DNA of 64,000 nucleotides from Pyrenophora tritici-repentis (Eukaryota; Ascomycota; Dothideomycetes; Pleosporales; Pleosporaceae), in assembly GCF_003171515.1 (NCBI RefSeq), contig NC_089392.1, positions 186,001 through 250,000 on the forward strand. Direction: 5' to 3'. How positions within the stretch are numbered: the stretch's first letter is position 1; each line of letters begins with the position of its first letter. Position numbers and translations under genes: made by a program. Shown here in pieces: positions 40,985 through 52,700 of the stretch. The notes below the pieces were generated by a model. It saw only the letters and a list, made by a program, of their open reading frames with translations, ran no database searches and was not told the DNA's origin.

Positions 40985-41737
40985 ATGACCATCTTCGACC
41001 GAGAGGCTGGTTTCCAGACCGACGAAATCCGCCTCGAGGACATTGCCTATGAACTCGCAAACGGTCTCGCAATTGCATACTGGGCAGATGCGACTTATAG
41101 TGGAGATGGATGCAGAGAAGGTGTCATAGGGGCTGGCGTAGTAGGAGTATCAGGCGCATTCAGGTACTCTCTTGCAAAGAATGGCGGCCGCTACACAAGT
41201 GGTAGCAACGACGCAGAACTCTTCGCAATCTCCCTGGCCTTGGATCATGCCAAGAACCAGGTCCAGAAAGGAGCACAGTTTCGGCTTGTCCGCATCTACA
41301 CTGATGCACAAGGCATTCTAGACGGCCTCAACTGTTACACTCCGTTGAAACGAACACTCGGCCCCCTGATACCTGGAGAGATGACGGCCCTTGAAGTGCT
41401 GTTTGAACACACCCAGTGGCTGGATAGATTAGGCATCTCAACTAAACTCATATGGGTCAAAGGTCACGGTAAAAGCAACGGCAATCAGGCCGCAGACGCA
41501 CTGGCAGCGCTGGCCGTTTCCAAACATACTGATCTTCAAAAAGAACTCTACGGTGGCATGATCCCAGAAAGGAAAATAATGACCGCAGCAGATGCACCGG
41601 CAGCTTTCAAGAGACGCGGTGATGACTGGGTGAAAGAATGGGTCTACAGAGCTAACTTCGGCCTCGATCTAATAACTGGGCTCGACAGCAACCAGATGTT
41701 GTCAACACACTCTCTTCACTGTATCCCACGATACTAA
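40985..41737 (+). CDS. RNase H-fold protein
   Basis: The frame is open from 40877. The first ATG with sensible context is 40985 (MTIFDREAGFQ), giving 250 residues, but an upstream exon cannot be excluded. The RNase H core is complete: AYWADATYSG (Asp), SGSNDAELFAISLAL (Glu), VRIYTDAQGIL (Asp), and LIWVKGHGKSNGNQAADALAALA (last Asp). It lacks the reverse-transcriptase part of a LINE, so it is either a stand-alone host RNase H-like protein or a domesticated fragment. The LINE-encoded RNase H domains in this window are only distantly similar. The stop at 41735-41737 may be followed by further exons, because 41767-41982 is also open. Confidence 0.65.
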   Translation: MTIFDREAGFQTDEIRLEDIAYELANGLAIAYWADATYSGDGCREGVIGAGVVGVSGAFRYSLAKNGGRYTSGSNDAELFAISLALDHAKNQVQKGAQFRLVRIYTDAQGILDGLNCYTPLKRTLGPLIPGEMTALEVLFEHTQWLDRLGISTKLIWVKGHGKSNGNQAADALAALAVSKHTDLQKELYGGMIPERKIMTAADAPAAFKRRGDDWVKEWVYRANFGLDLITGLDSNQMLSTHSLHCIPRY

Positions 41738-42351
41738 TTATAACCAGCGCGAACCTGAAACTCTCCATGATGAGGAAACCACCGGTGCCCGGAAACGAAA
41801 AACCAACGCCCGAAAAACCACAACGTCCTTTGGAAACGCCCGGTCCACTCCAGCACGCTTCTGAACCTCTCCACCAGCCCGCACGAGCAATAGGCCACAG
41901 AGTAACTTTTAAAAAGCTACCGGAGCGTGAACGATGGAATATTGGAGTTATCGCGAGGGTACTACTTGGATACATGTCTTAGGTAGTCGCAACCAGCCTG
42001 TAAAGCACACATGGACCTCACACGGGCCGGCATCACAAGTAACACCCACGCCACGCGCACAGACAAGCGCACCTCAAAAAGCTGGGGTAATGATTAGAAT
42101 TTCAGCCTAGTTCAGTCAGCGGTTCGAGCTCAAGTGTCTCACTTGGTTACGATGTAGTGAAAGCGTGCGCTCGCCACGACGTCACGCGCTAACTACGGGG
42201 GATGGTCACGCGCTACAAAAGCGCGCTCATTTTACACAAGTAATTATAAACACACCTTTTCTCGTGTGTACGTGCGCGGATACAAAAACATTGCAAACAC
42301 CCCGCAGATTCATTCAAGCTGTTTTCTTTCTCTCCACGCCGTATACTCATC
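41738..42351. other. Intergenic
   Basis: Contains an open frame at 41767-41982 (Pro-rich, unclassified) and the promoter of the next gene. A possible 3' exon of the RNase H-like gene is not proven. Confidence 0.35.
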
Positions 42352-43623
42352 ATGGTCTCCTTCACCGGCGTCGCGCTGTTAAGCGTGGTTGCTGTATTGT
42401 TTACTAAACATGCGCATGCTGTCACTGTCCCAGGCGCAGATGACAGGCATAATTACAAAGTCGCTGTCTCGCACTTTGCTCTCACCAACACTGGCGTCAA
42501 GGACGTCTACCACCCCACCGAGGACCGCCGTGTCATGGCCAGCCTTTTCATGCCCATCGCCAAGAACTCGTGTTCGAAAGAGTGCACTGAGCCTTACATG
42601 CCTTCCATGACAGCCGCTATCGCAAACGAGCAGTTCATCGTGGGCGGTAAGCGCGACATCGGCGTCTTCGAGACTATGGATTACAAGGTTTGCTGCGCCA
42701 GCTCCGTCACCATCGACGCAAGCAAGATTCCAGTCGTGATCCTCGAACCGAATGTCGACACCAGCAGACTGCTCTACTCAACAATGGCCCGTTTCATCAG
42801 CGCAAACGGCGTTGCCGTCGTCCTCATCGACCACCCAGGCGACTCGTCAATCGTACAGTTCACACCCTCCACCACCTCGCGCGTGTGCCGGGCCGCCGCC
42901 TCCGACGTATACAACAGCGGCACCGTCAGCCTCTCCAACTTCACCCCCCTCACATCCTGGAACGCCACCATCGCCACCGCGCTGTCCGTCCGGGAAACCG
43001 ACATCGCCTTCGTCATGTCCCAACTCGGCGATTCGTCCTTTCTCCCCCGCCAGTTTCCCTACTTCACTTTCTCCGCCGCGCTAAATACTACGTCCTACGG
43101 CGCCGTCGGCCACGGTCTCGGCGGCACACTTGCAACTTCCTTGTCTGTATACAACACCAGTACCACACGCTTCAGCATCAACCTCTCCGGCGCCGCACCC
43201 CCGCTCACAACCCCCGTGGTCAACACGCCCCTCTTCTTCTTCGGCCGTTCGCCCTCCTTTCGGCGGGAAAACGCGTTGAATTGGGCGGCTACGTGGCAAC
43301 AACTCCGCGGCCGTATCTCAACCGAGTACGACGTCGTTGACGCGGACGTGTTTGATATGAGTGACCTGCCGGTTATCGTGGAGCTGGCGCAGAATGAGGG
43401 GGGTAAGGGACAGGCGGTGCAGGGGAGGGGGTTGAGTGGGGGCGGGAATGCGGTGCAGGTGCAGCATGGGGTTGTTTGTTTTGTGGAGAATGTGGTCAAG
43501 GGGGTGTTGGGGTTGGATGGGCAGAGTATGGGGGTTCAGGACTGTGTGAGGATGTTTGGGGGGGGTTGTGCCGTTTCCGGGGGGTTTAGAGGGGAGAGGG
43601 GAGTGGGAGCGGGTATGGGATAG
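42352..43623 (+). CDS. Secreted alpha/beta-hydrolase-like protein with degenerate active site
   Basis: A 423-residue intronless protein with a clear signal peptide (MVSFTGVALLSVVAVLFTKHAHA). The fold resembles the PAF-acetylhydrolase/cutinase-like lipases: RRVMASLFMPI, IPVVILEPNVDTSRLLYSTMARFISANGVAVVLIDHPGDSSIVQF, and a nucleophile elbow. The elbow reads GAVGHGLGGTLA, where GHSxGG is expected, so the Ser is a Gly. The region where the family has its catalytic His (before SDLP) reads DADVFDMSDLP and has no His. It is probably secreted and non-catalytic. The 3' end is G-rich, and the protein tail after residue 350 is Gly-rich and poorly conserved-looking. Confidence 0.75.
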   Translation: MVSFTGVALLSVVAVLFTKHAHAVTVPGADDRHNYKVAVSHFALTNTGVKDVYHPTEDRRVMASLFMPIAKNSCSKECTEPYMPSMTAAIANEQFIVGGKRDIGVFETMDYKVCCASSVTIDASKIPVVILEPNVDTSRLLYSTMARFISANGVAVVLIDHPGDSSIVQFTPSTTSRVCRAAASDVYNSGTVSLSNFTPLTSWNATIATALSVRETDIAFVMSQLGDSSFLPRQFPYFTFSAALNTTSYGAVGHGLGGTLATSLSVYNTSTTRFSINLSGAAPPLTTPVVNTPLFFFGRSPSFRRENALNWAATWQQLRGRISTEYDVVDADVFDMSDLPVIVELAQNEGGKGQAVQGRGLSGGGNAVQVQHGVVCFVENVVKGVLGLDGQSMGVQDCVRMFGGGCAVSGGFRGERGVGAGMG

Positions 43624-44085
43624 GGGATGATTGATACCGAGATTTTTCACGATTACTTGGATGAGATGGAATGGGATGAATGCTGTCGACATGTTTGTCG
43701 ATCTACCAACTATTCCAACTTTCCAACTCTATCTTTTCTTTTCTTCCCTTCCTCCAGCCCCATCTTTTCACTTCCTTCCTCTCTTCCTACCGTAGTCATC
43801 CGTAGTCCTACAGAAATATAAGTGTATTGTATGAATACTACATTCTACTGAGTATAAGGTACAGGTGTTGGTAGGCCTTGTACGATCGTACGGGTGAATA
43901 ACAACAACGAGGTTCTTCTGGTGACTAGTATTGGTATTTATTGTCTACGAACATAGCTGCTACGAAGGTACACCTAAGCTCTGCGCAAGGTGGGCCGAAG
44001 TCGGGCCGAAGTGTCAAGCAGCCGACGTCTCTACCGATACTCACGATCCGACAACAGGGATAGTACCTTGACTGCTTACTTATAT
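43624..44085. other. Intergenic
   Basis: 3' flank of the hydrolase-like gene; CT-rich. No gene seen. Confidence 0.4.
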
Positions 44086-44156
44086 TGTTATTACAACAAA
44101 ACTGCGTTGTGGAAATCTGCTGCTAAGCATAGACATCACTTACATATACAATCATA
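44086..44156 (+). repeat. Dispersed 71-bp repeat, copy A
   Basis: Similar, in inverse orientation, to 54755-54827 (shared GTTATTACAACAAAACTGCG and CATCACTTA...TATACAATCA). Possibly remains of a small non-autonomous element. No TSD recognised here. Confidence 0.5.
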
Positions 44157-44183
44157 AGTGTATTGTGATACCCGGGGCGGCTG

Positions 44184-44209
44184 CGTGTGTGTGTGTGTGT
44201 GTGTGTGTG
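44184..44209. repeat. (GT)n microsatellite
   Basis: About 13 GT units without interruption, in intergenic sequence. Confidence 0.95.
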
Positions 44210-44605
44210 GTATAATCAGGCTTTATAGCGTCTGTAACATAGGATGCAATTATATTATTTATTAGCGCGGACGTGGGAGAGAGTAAAGAGCTTAGTGGAA
44301 GTATTTACCACTGTCTCCATTCTCCGTCGTTTTCGTCATCTCGGAAACTGTTGATTTTGTGACTTTTCCAAGACCGGAGGAGGTAGTTGATAGATTAGGT
44401 GGATGTAGAAGAAGGTTAATATGCATGTTGGTAGAATGTTTTATAGTGGAGTTTTTATGCGTAGATGAATCATTGCCATTGCTATCCTTATACTAAGCCA
44501 GTCCATCACCTGTAAGGAGTACGATAGTTGAACATGTCAAATGACCTCTTCCCCGGTCACGCGAGGCACCGATATGTTCTGTAGTTGCCAGTTCTCACCC
44601 GTGTA

Positions 44606-46760
44606 TTAGAGCTTCACACGAGTGCTCCGCGCCTCCAACTCGACTTGGTCCAGACTTTGCATACGATTCGATGAATTCGTCGCCTGCAGTAAGACCAGCT
44701 GTGAAGACTTCCACAGCGGCATATCGGCTTTGCCCGAAGTAACGATTGTGGAAAACAAGAAGAGCGTTATGGTGAGGTATATGGCGAGTGGGAAAGACAG
44801 CCAGTAGAACGTGACGTCGAAGAATTGCTCCTTGGTCCATTCGGTGCCTTTGATGGGGACGGCATTTTTGCCAGTACGAAGGCTGTTTGTTTCATCATGT
44901 TAGTGCTGAGCAGGTGGGAACAAGGAGCAGATGTAGCTTACGTATTGCTCATTGAGATGGCGATGTTATTTATCCGTTGTTCGAAGCCTCCTGCTTCTGA
45001 TCCGGTACAGTACGCTGGGCTGTCGCCGAGGACATCGGAAGCAATATTAGGGGCATACTGACCGGTAAAGCCATAGCTGGTCTCGTTGGGATATACGGCA
45101 GCTGCACCGGTAAGTGATTCCGCTATCAGGTATTCCCACTCAGTGATGTCCGCATCTCCTACGCAATATTCCTCGTTGTTGTGACCCATGACGCAGTACT
45201 GGTATCGGCTATCAATCGAGATTCCCGGCCTTATCTGCCAGTCTAAGTTAATGTGCGTGTCTACGATTTTAGTATGCATTGTCAAGTTGTAGGTGGAGCT
45301 CAGCGTCTGGAGACATAAAATCAAACTGCCTTGGAAACCTTTCTAGTTGGCCGCATCGTTCCTCTGACCTGTCCAATCTGTTCTTGGTTTATCATCCTGA
45401 TTGCAAGGAGAATAGTAGCCAACGAGGGTAGTTGAGATGTTGCGTAGGGGTTCCTGATCTGTTGCACGGGCATCCGGATCCCGCCAATTGACCTGTGTAT
45501 TCATCCAGAATGTTAAAGGTAGGCTACCAAGCTCCTCTTGGGTCCAGTCCCAGGACCTGGACCGAGGTCATACATGGGTGTACGAACTCTAGAATCACCC
45601 ATGGAATTGACATAAAGCATAGTTCCGTCTGCGGAAACGTCTTCGACGAAAGAGCATACGGTAAGCGTTTGATACGGTGCCCAGGTGCAAACTTCGGCTT
45701 GGCAAGACCCTATGACATCTGAAGGGTTCGAAACGTCATCAAGTATACCCGCAAGTATGCCTTTGGCCATGTGTGGGTGATCTGACGACTATCAGCTCAA
45801 TCAAAGAAGTAACGTACGGCACACTCACACATGATAGGATTGCTAGATGGCGGAACGCCGTTGACTTCCACGAAACTGGCATTGGTGGCGTCATTGACGT
45901 ATTGTACCGAACGGCCTATGGTAGCACTTGTAGAAGAAAAGGTACCTTTTATTGAGAAGCTGACACTATTAGTAGTAGTTTGACTACCTAATAGAGCGCT
46001 CTCTAAGGCACAACGGTAGTGGTGGTACAGATTCGTATTGTATTGACTAAGGAGCTATTCACACGTTCGTAGATCCGTGTTGCGTGCAGCTGCGTCCAAG
46101 CTCCCCGCTAGGACCCACCTGCACGTGTCACCAATCATGTGACTACTCCTCCGCTTGATACCACCAAGTCACTTACGGACTGTATTCTCAACACCTTTGA
46201 TACTTCTTATCCTAATTGTCGCCGACTGCTGTGCAAATGGCGAAAAGCCAAGCAGCAAGATAGTCGCGATTGCCCCAACCGACACTAGATGTCTTACATC
46301 GTGAGCTTGTTGTGAATGCAGCTGCAGGTACACGGAGGTGAACATACGGATGAATGCTTAAAAGCAACATGAGACTCCCCTGGGGCCCGCGAGAAGCCTG
46401 TTCGAACCTACTGATGTCCAGAGTCGAACGCTCCTTGCGCAAATACGACCATTTCAATTGACCGATGCAGGATGATACCGAGACAAGCAAGGCGGACTGT
46501 GCGACCTGAGAAAGAGCGGCGATGGCGGTGGCCAAGCGGAAGTTGGCGGTCCATTCCTTGAGCGGCTTATCTCTGTACAAAATGAGTAGCGTCACGATGG
46601 CACAGAGCGCAGTCGTTCCTAGCAGCCATGTGGCAAGCTCCCACTTCCAGGCTCGTAACGAAGTCCTTGCTGATCTTGATGGACGAGGCTGATGCTTGGC
46701 ATCTTTTGTAGGAGTGGAAATTCGGGAGATTGGCTCTGGATGTACCAGCGAATACTCCAT
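44606..46760 (-). CDS. DUF3176-family membrane protein
   Basis: Multi-exon gene on the minus strand starting at ATG 46760. Exon 1 is 46760-46334 and exon 2 is 46284-46177 (donor GTAAGT); several further exons run to the last one, 44882-44606, all joinable in phase. In order: a short cytosolic tail; RAWKWELATWLLGTTALCAIVTLLIL (TM1); the family signature KWSYLRKERSTLDISRFEQASRGPQGSL; GAIATILLLGFSPFAQQ (TM2), completed only across the first intron; a long ectodomain with N-glycosylation sites and Cys (CQAEVCTWAPYQTLTVCS, NISTTLVGYYSPC); and the last TM (FYWLSFPLAIYLTITLFLFSTIV) with a short PLWKSS tail. Function of the family is unknown. Exon 3 boundaries are uncertain. Confidence 0.85.
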
Positions 46761-47431
46761 TGCTTGGAAGGCCGAAGATGACTTGTGGTAAAGGCGGAAG
46801 ACCGTATGTGTAAACAAAGTATAACATGGGATGAACACAACAGATTGGCGAGATCAACAAACATGTGTTAAAGTCGTTGACAGACCCTGTTAAAACTGCG
46901 GTGGCTGCAAAGATAATTAGGCGTCCTCGGCAGTGCAGCTAGATTTGCCGAAATAAATGTCAGCTATCTTCGTGGCTTGGCCTAGCTTCTCGATCGATTG
47001 TATTGCCATTTGTTGCGACAATAACCTTCCTAATCTAACCAATTTGCCAGCGTTCGCTTTATTGTCCATCGTCTTTGTTCACACCGAGAAGACTACAGGA
47101 AACTGCCATGAACAGCACCAATAACCTGAAACTAATGGGTATATATTCACTCTACAAGGCTGAAGTTCAGCCTTATGCGAGCGTTTTGGTGGCTGCAATC
47201 AACCAAATCCTTCTTAAGCTACCGGCTTTGTTAGACGAAAGAGGCAATAAGACGTACGTATGAAGTTCCGATATCAGGGTTTAGCGAATACAAAGATATT
47301 TTAATAGTGTTTAGCTCTCTGCGGCTCAATACCGATAAAGGTCACGTTGAAGCTAAGAGCTAAAGGTGGTGGGGCCGGATCTGCGTTTGGCGCTATCTAA
47401 TCGTCGCTGTTTTGCCACACCTTGAGACTTA
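46761..47431. other. Intergenic
   Basis: Promoter side of the DUF3176 gene. A 51-codon frame from ATG 47108 has no family resemblance and is not called. Confidence 0.35.
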
Positions 47432-47439
47432 TGTGTTGC

Positions 47440-47601
47440 CACAGTCCGCAACAATCAATTAAGTGGGTCCTAGAAGGTTCAGATTGGATTGATTGATTAC
47501 CGCTTTAAGCCTAGTAGTTACCTATAGGAGTTTAAGCCCTACCTAGATAGGTAAGTGGGTCTAGGAGAGTGACCGGATTGAATTGATTGTTGCGGAGTCT
47601 A
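47440..47601. mobile_element. hAT-type MITE, 162-bp family, copy 3
   Basis: 8-bp duplication TGTGTTGC (47432-47439 and 47602-47609). No difference seen from copies 1 and 2. It lies about 360 bp upstream of the next gene start. Confidence 0.95.
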
Positions 47602-49125
47602 TGTGTTGCATCCAGTTCTCTGTTTGTATGAACTATTAACCATCACAAAAATACACAACCATGCTCCCTTTTTCACGAAGAGATAGCTGGCTTGAGTCAG
47701 TAACGGCGATCTAGTGCGGCATAATGGACGTTGTTGCGCAGTGGACTTGTCGACTCCCCACTTCTACAGGATTCAGCCCCAGCCAAGACTCGTTTAGGTA
47801 ACACTGATGCGAAGACCGCCTATCTTTTTGGCCCCAGCATGCGTATAATACCCTCGTGCCTACTTTCACGCCGTCGGATAATAGTGTAACTTCCTGCGTA
47901 TACCTGATCTTAGAGTGTCGCTCATACCAATTTTCGTCTGCTGAGTCCTCACACTCATCATTATGGTATTTCAATTTCAATACGCGATTACGAGGCCCTA
48001 TCCTTTTCGACATTGCACAATCTTTGTGGTGATATTCTTTTTCATCACTACAGTACTACTTTCCGTATTCAATACAATAGTCACCGGCTACGAACTACGC
48101 ATATCCTACTCTTCCAGTCCCAATGCAACCATTGCGAAGAGGTTGTGGTATGACAAGCCCGTTTTTAGTGGTATCCAAAAACTCTCATCGAGCTGCGAAC
48201 CGAAAGAGATTGGAGTGCAACAAGATTTCAATACGGACAAAAACGGGCTCAGATATACTATTAGTATCATCCGCAACACCAACCCTACCGAAAATCTCCC
48301 TATGCCATCGATGCTTTATCTCAACAATCCTCTTGAGGATTGTCGTGTCAATCATATCAAGATTGAAGCAGCAAAACACATGGGCCGTACTTCGCAGCAG
48401 GTTGCATGGCAGCGTTTTGGTCCACAACTCCTTGCGGCCATCTCGTGCTCTATTGTAAACCTGCAGGGTCACGTCGTCTTCAACTTGACGGCAGAATACG
48501 ACCTAGTACCTCCGAATGCGATCAGAAGATTCGACCTTACGCAAGGCACGAAAGATGAATGGAAATATGCGGCTGAGGAAAACCTATTCCAATTCGTATT
48601 GAGAAACAACACTGCAGAGCCTGCTATGTGGTGGGCTGAGTCGCTCATGTCTTTTTCATGGATCGACACAGCTCTAAAGATGGAACAAGCAAACAATGTG
48701 CGAGACAACGACAAAGGCGAATATTGGCAAGGTGGGAGTCTAAGTTTTCGATCCTCTGGGACTACAGCAGACATCTCTTCAAGCTCCTTCTTCAACGTTT
48801 CTTACTCCATGCTCATGGACAACGGCTTAATCGTAATGTCAGGTACTGAGCCTGTTACTATCGATGGAAACTCGACCGATCCGTTCTCTCTAATGCTTGT
48901 CTCGGCTGACTCGCTCGCCAAAGCATTTTACAGCACCATCTCTGCGGACCTCGGTGTAGTCAATGGGCCGAACATCCTAACCAACCAGGAATCTTTACAG
49001 CAATTCACTAGTGACTACGGCAATATCGAAATCCATCTGATTGCAGCCGGTCCAGCAAGCGATAGTTATGACACACCCAAAACAGTGACCGGCGAGCCAA
49101 AAGTAACGGAATCTACCATCTTCAC

Positions 49126-49253
49126 CAGACTCCGCAACAATCAATCGATTGACATGATTGATTCCTATATAGGTTAAAGAATTACTTCATTAGGCAGCCT
49201 TTAACCTAGATAGGAATCAATCATGCCGATCCGATTGATTGTTGCGGAGTCTG
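49126..49253. mobile_element. hAT-type MITE, 128-bp family, copy 2
   Basis: Duplication ATCTTCAC (49118-49125 and 49254-49261), perfect TIR CAGACTCCGCAACAATCAAT. Three transitions (C/T or G/A) separate it from the copy at 26942-27069. Inserted in coding sequence. Confidence 0.95.
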
Positions 49254-49282
49254 ATCTTCACGACGTACCTTTGCCAAACCCC

Positions 49283-49750
49283 CTAGAAATCCTTCAAACC
49301 GAAATCCCTACATACAACAAAGGACTACAAATAGTTGGTAACTCCTACTGGCTTACAAAAGACTGGAAGAACAAGCAAAACAGCTCTATTGTTATCGCTT
49401 TTAAAACAGAAGCTGAAGCAAAGAAACTAGGAGCGAGGATCATCATCCTTGGAGAGAGCCTCCGTACTGAAAAGTATAGAAGTATTCCAGCTACTACCCA
49501 ATGCGACAACTGCCAAGGCTTTGGCCATACAAAGCTTAAATGCCGGAACCAAACAGCATGCCAGCTATGTGCGGGGACCCACCCTACATCGCAGCATAAA
49601 TGCTCCACCTGCACGACAAGTGGGAAGCCTTGTATCCATACACTCCCAAAATGCTCAAACTGCAAAGAACCTCACTTTGCTAATAGCAGAGACTGTGAAG
49701 TCCTCGCAGCTATAACAAACAAGGAGAACCAATACACAACAGAATGTTAG
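49283..49750 (+). pseudogene. LINE ORF1, C-terminal part
   Basis: The C-terminal 155 codons of a LINE Gag-like ORF1 with three zinc knuckles (CDNCQGFGHTKLKC, CQLCAGTHPTSQHKC, CSNCKEPHFANSRDC). The N-terminal half is missing because of the 5' truncation. The stop overlaps the ORF2 start as ATGTTAG. Confidence 0.85.
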
Positions 49751-52700
49751 ACAGCATTAAGATTCTCCAAGCGAATCTGAATAAGAGTATCCAGGCTACA
49801 GAGTCTACTCTTCAATTAGCTGTCGAACTAAGGGTTGATATAATTGCAGTCCAAGAGCCTTGGCTCACACCAACAAGAAACAACGACTACGCTGATACTA
49901 GGTCCACTAGCCACGCAGCATACCTCCAAATTCTCCCACAATCCGAACCAAAACTCCGCCCTAGAGTGCTATTCTATATCTCTAGAACGCTATTAGCAGA
50001 AACCTACCTACTAGAAGGTTTCACGTCAGATCCAGACGCTATAGCACTAGTAGTACAGAAAGGAAACCATAAGTTTAATATCTTCAACCTATACAACGAG
50101 AGAGGTATAGGAGATATAAAGACTATCCCAAGAGTTCTTCTAAACACAAACACAAGACTACCAGAGTCATCTATTCTACTCCTAGACGCAAATGAGCACC
50201 ACCCGTGGTGGGACCCACTATGCACATCGACGAGCCCAGGAGCACCCCCATTTGTAGAATGGATAGAAAGCCAAAACCTTAGCCTTCTAAACACACCAGG
50301 AACGGGCACTTTCTTTAGGCCACACCTATCAAGAGAATCAGTTTTAGACCTATCCCTAGTTACCCCAGACCTAGCTGACAAAGCTATTGACTGGCAAGTC
50401 ACTACAGAGACTGGATCTGACCACTACGGCCTACTCTTCTCAATTCGATCAGACACCGACCAAGTAGACAATCCAATAAACCAACGCAAGTTTAACACAA
50501 AAAAGGCGGATTGGCCACTTTTTCAAAAAACCCTAAACGAGGCTATTCAAAACAACATCACGCTACAGCACATAAGCGAGATAAACGACCCTAGGAAACA
50601 AGATTGCAAGAATCTAATTCTAGAAGAGGACCAGGAGCTTCAAAGCAAACTAGAGGAGATAGGGGAAGCAATTACGCAAGTCATCCAACTAGCAGCTGAC
50701 AAAGCAATCCCAAAAGTCAAACTAGGTCCTAAACCAAAACCCTGGTGGAACCAGGAGCTTACTAAGCTAAGAAGAGAGCTTACTCACTGCCAAAGAGTCT
50801 ACACACAACAATTGCAACAGTTGTCCATCCAAGAGGCATATCTATTCAAGAAAGACTTCTTAATAGCGCGGAACACCTACGCAAGAGCAATCAAGGATGC
50901 CAAGAAGAGACATTGGAATAGCTTTCTAGAACAAGAAACCCCACAGTCTATCTACAAAGCTATGGCATACACAAAGGATCAAAAGGTCGAAAAGATTCCA
51001 CCTATCCATAGAGAGATACTAGAGAAAACATTCAAAGGAAAGTGCAAGGCCTTTAGAAAAGCACTTTTCCCTCCTCCTCCAACAGCAGAACTACCAAGCT
51101 TTCTAAACTATCAAGAGAGCATTTGGGACTGGCCGCAACTATCAATTTCTGAACTAGAACAAGCCTGTTCTAGTAAAGTTAAAAGTAGTACACCAGGGCC
51201 TGACGCCATTACTCAAGATATTATAACCGCTACGTTTAAGTTCAACCCAGAGATCCTCTTCATCGCCTACTCAATCTTGTTCAATTACGGATACCACCCT
51301 CGGTGCTGGAAAGCAGCTACAGGAGCAATTCTCAAAAAACCATCCAAACTAGACTACTCTCTCCCGAAAGCTTATAGAGTAATTACTCTCTTAAACAGCC
51401 TAGGGAAGGTACTAGAGAGAATTATCGCCAAAAGACTAGCTAGTCTAGCAGAAACCACAAACCTCCTACACCCCTCACAAATTGGAGGTAGAAACAAGAA
51501 ATCTGCAATAGACGCCGCTCTCCTCCTAGTAGACCAGATTCAACACAAAAAACAGCAAGGCCAAATTACTTCCACAGTGTTCGTGGACGTCAAAGGAGCT
51601 TTTGACCACGTCATACACAACCGATTTCTAGACCGACTTAAGAAACTTGGACTCCCAATTAGCTTAATTTGCTGGGCGAAATCCTTTCTCTCCAACAGGA
51701 CCCTAAGACTAGCATTCGATAATAAGATTGAAGAATTTAGCAAGATTAGAGCAGGCATCCCACAAGGCAGCCCAGTATCACCAATCTTCTTCCTTATCTA
51801 TATCCGAGACCTATTCCCAGCCTTACAAAGCTTTCAACTATCGTATATCGACGACCTATCTCTTACTACCTCATCAACCTCTCTAAAGAAAAACATAAGA
51901 GCACTGCAAAAAGAGATAGCTACACTCTTTGCCAAGGGAGAGCAGCTAGACATTATCTTCGACACATCCAAAACAGAGCTAATCCACTTCACCGCTAAGA
52001 AGGAGAGGATAGAAAGAGCCCTCATACTCCCAAACAACGACCTGATAGAACACAAAGACACTGTCAAGTGGCTAGGTATCTATCTAGACAACCGACTATC
52101 ATTCAAATCACATGTGTCTATACGTGTAAGCCAAGCCAGACAAGCTTTCTACAGGCTAGGAAGACTAGCGAACATTGAACTCGGCCTATCAACACACGCT
52201 ATTAGACAACTATACTTAGCATGTGTAACTAGCGTGTCAGACTACGGAGCACAAATATACTGGCAAAACCAACCCTACGCTACAAAGAAACTACAGTCAC
52301 TACACAACCTGGCTTGTCGAAAAACTCTAGGAGTGTTTAGAACAGCACCAACAGTCCCTACAAGCCTCGAAGCGAGCCTACTACCACCAGCAATTAGGCT
52401 TAACTCAACTATCCGGAACTACGCAAGCAGAGCAAACCTGCTAGCCAACACCCATCCAATTGCAAAGGCAATAACTCGGATCCAATCAACTAATCTCCAA
52501 CGCTCAAAGAAACCAAACCAGCACAGACAGCTACAAACTATTACTAACGCAATTCCTAAAAACAACAAAAGGGACACAGAGCAGACTATCCCATACCGGT
52601 TTAGGCCATGGGATACTCTAAACTATACCGTAACAGTCTCTCAAAAATCCAAAGAAGAGGAGGCAAATGCGCACCAAGCCTACATTAAAACAAGGCTAGA

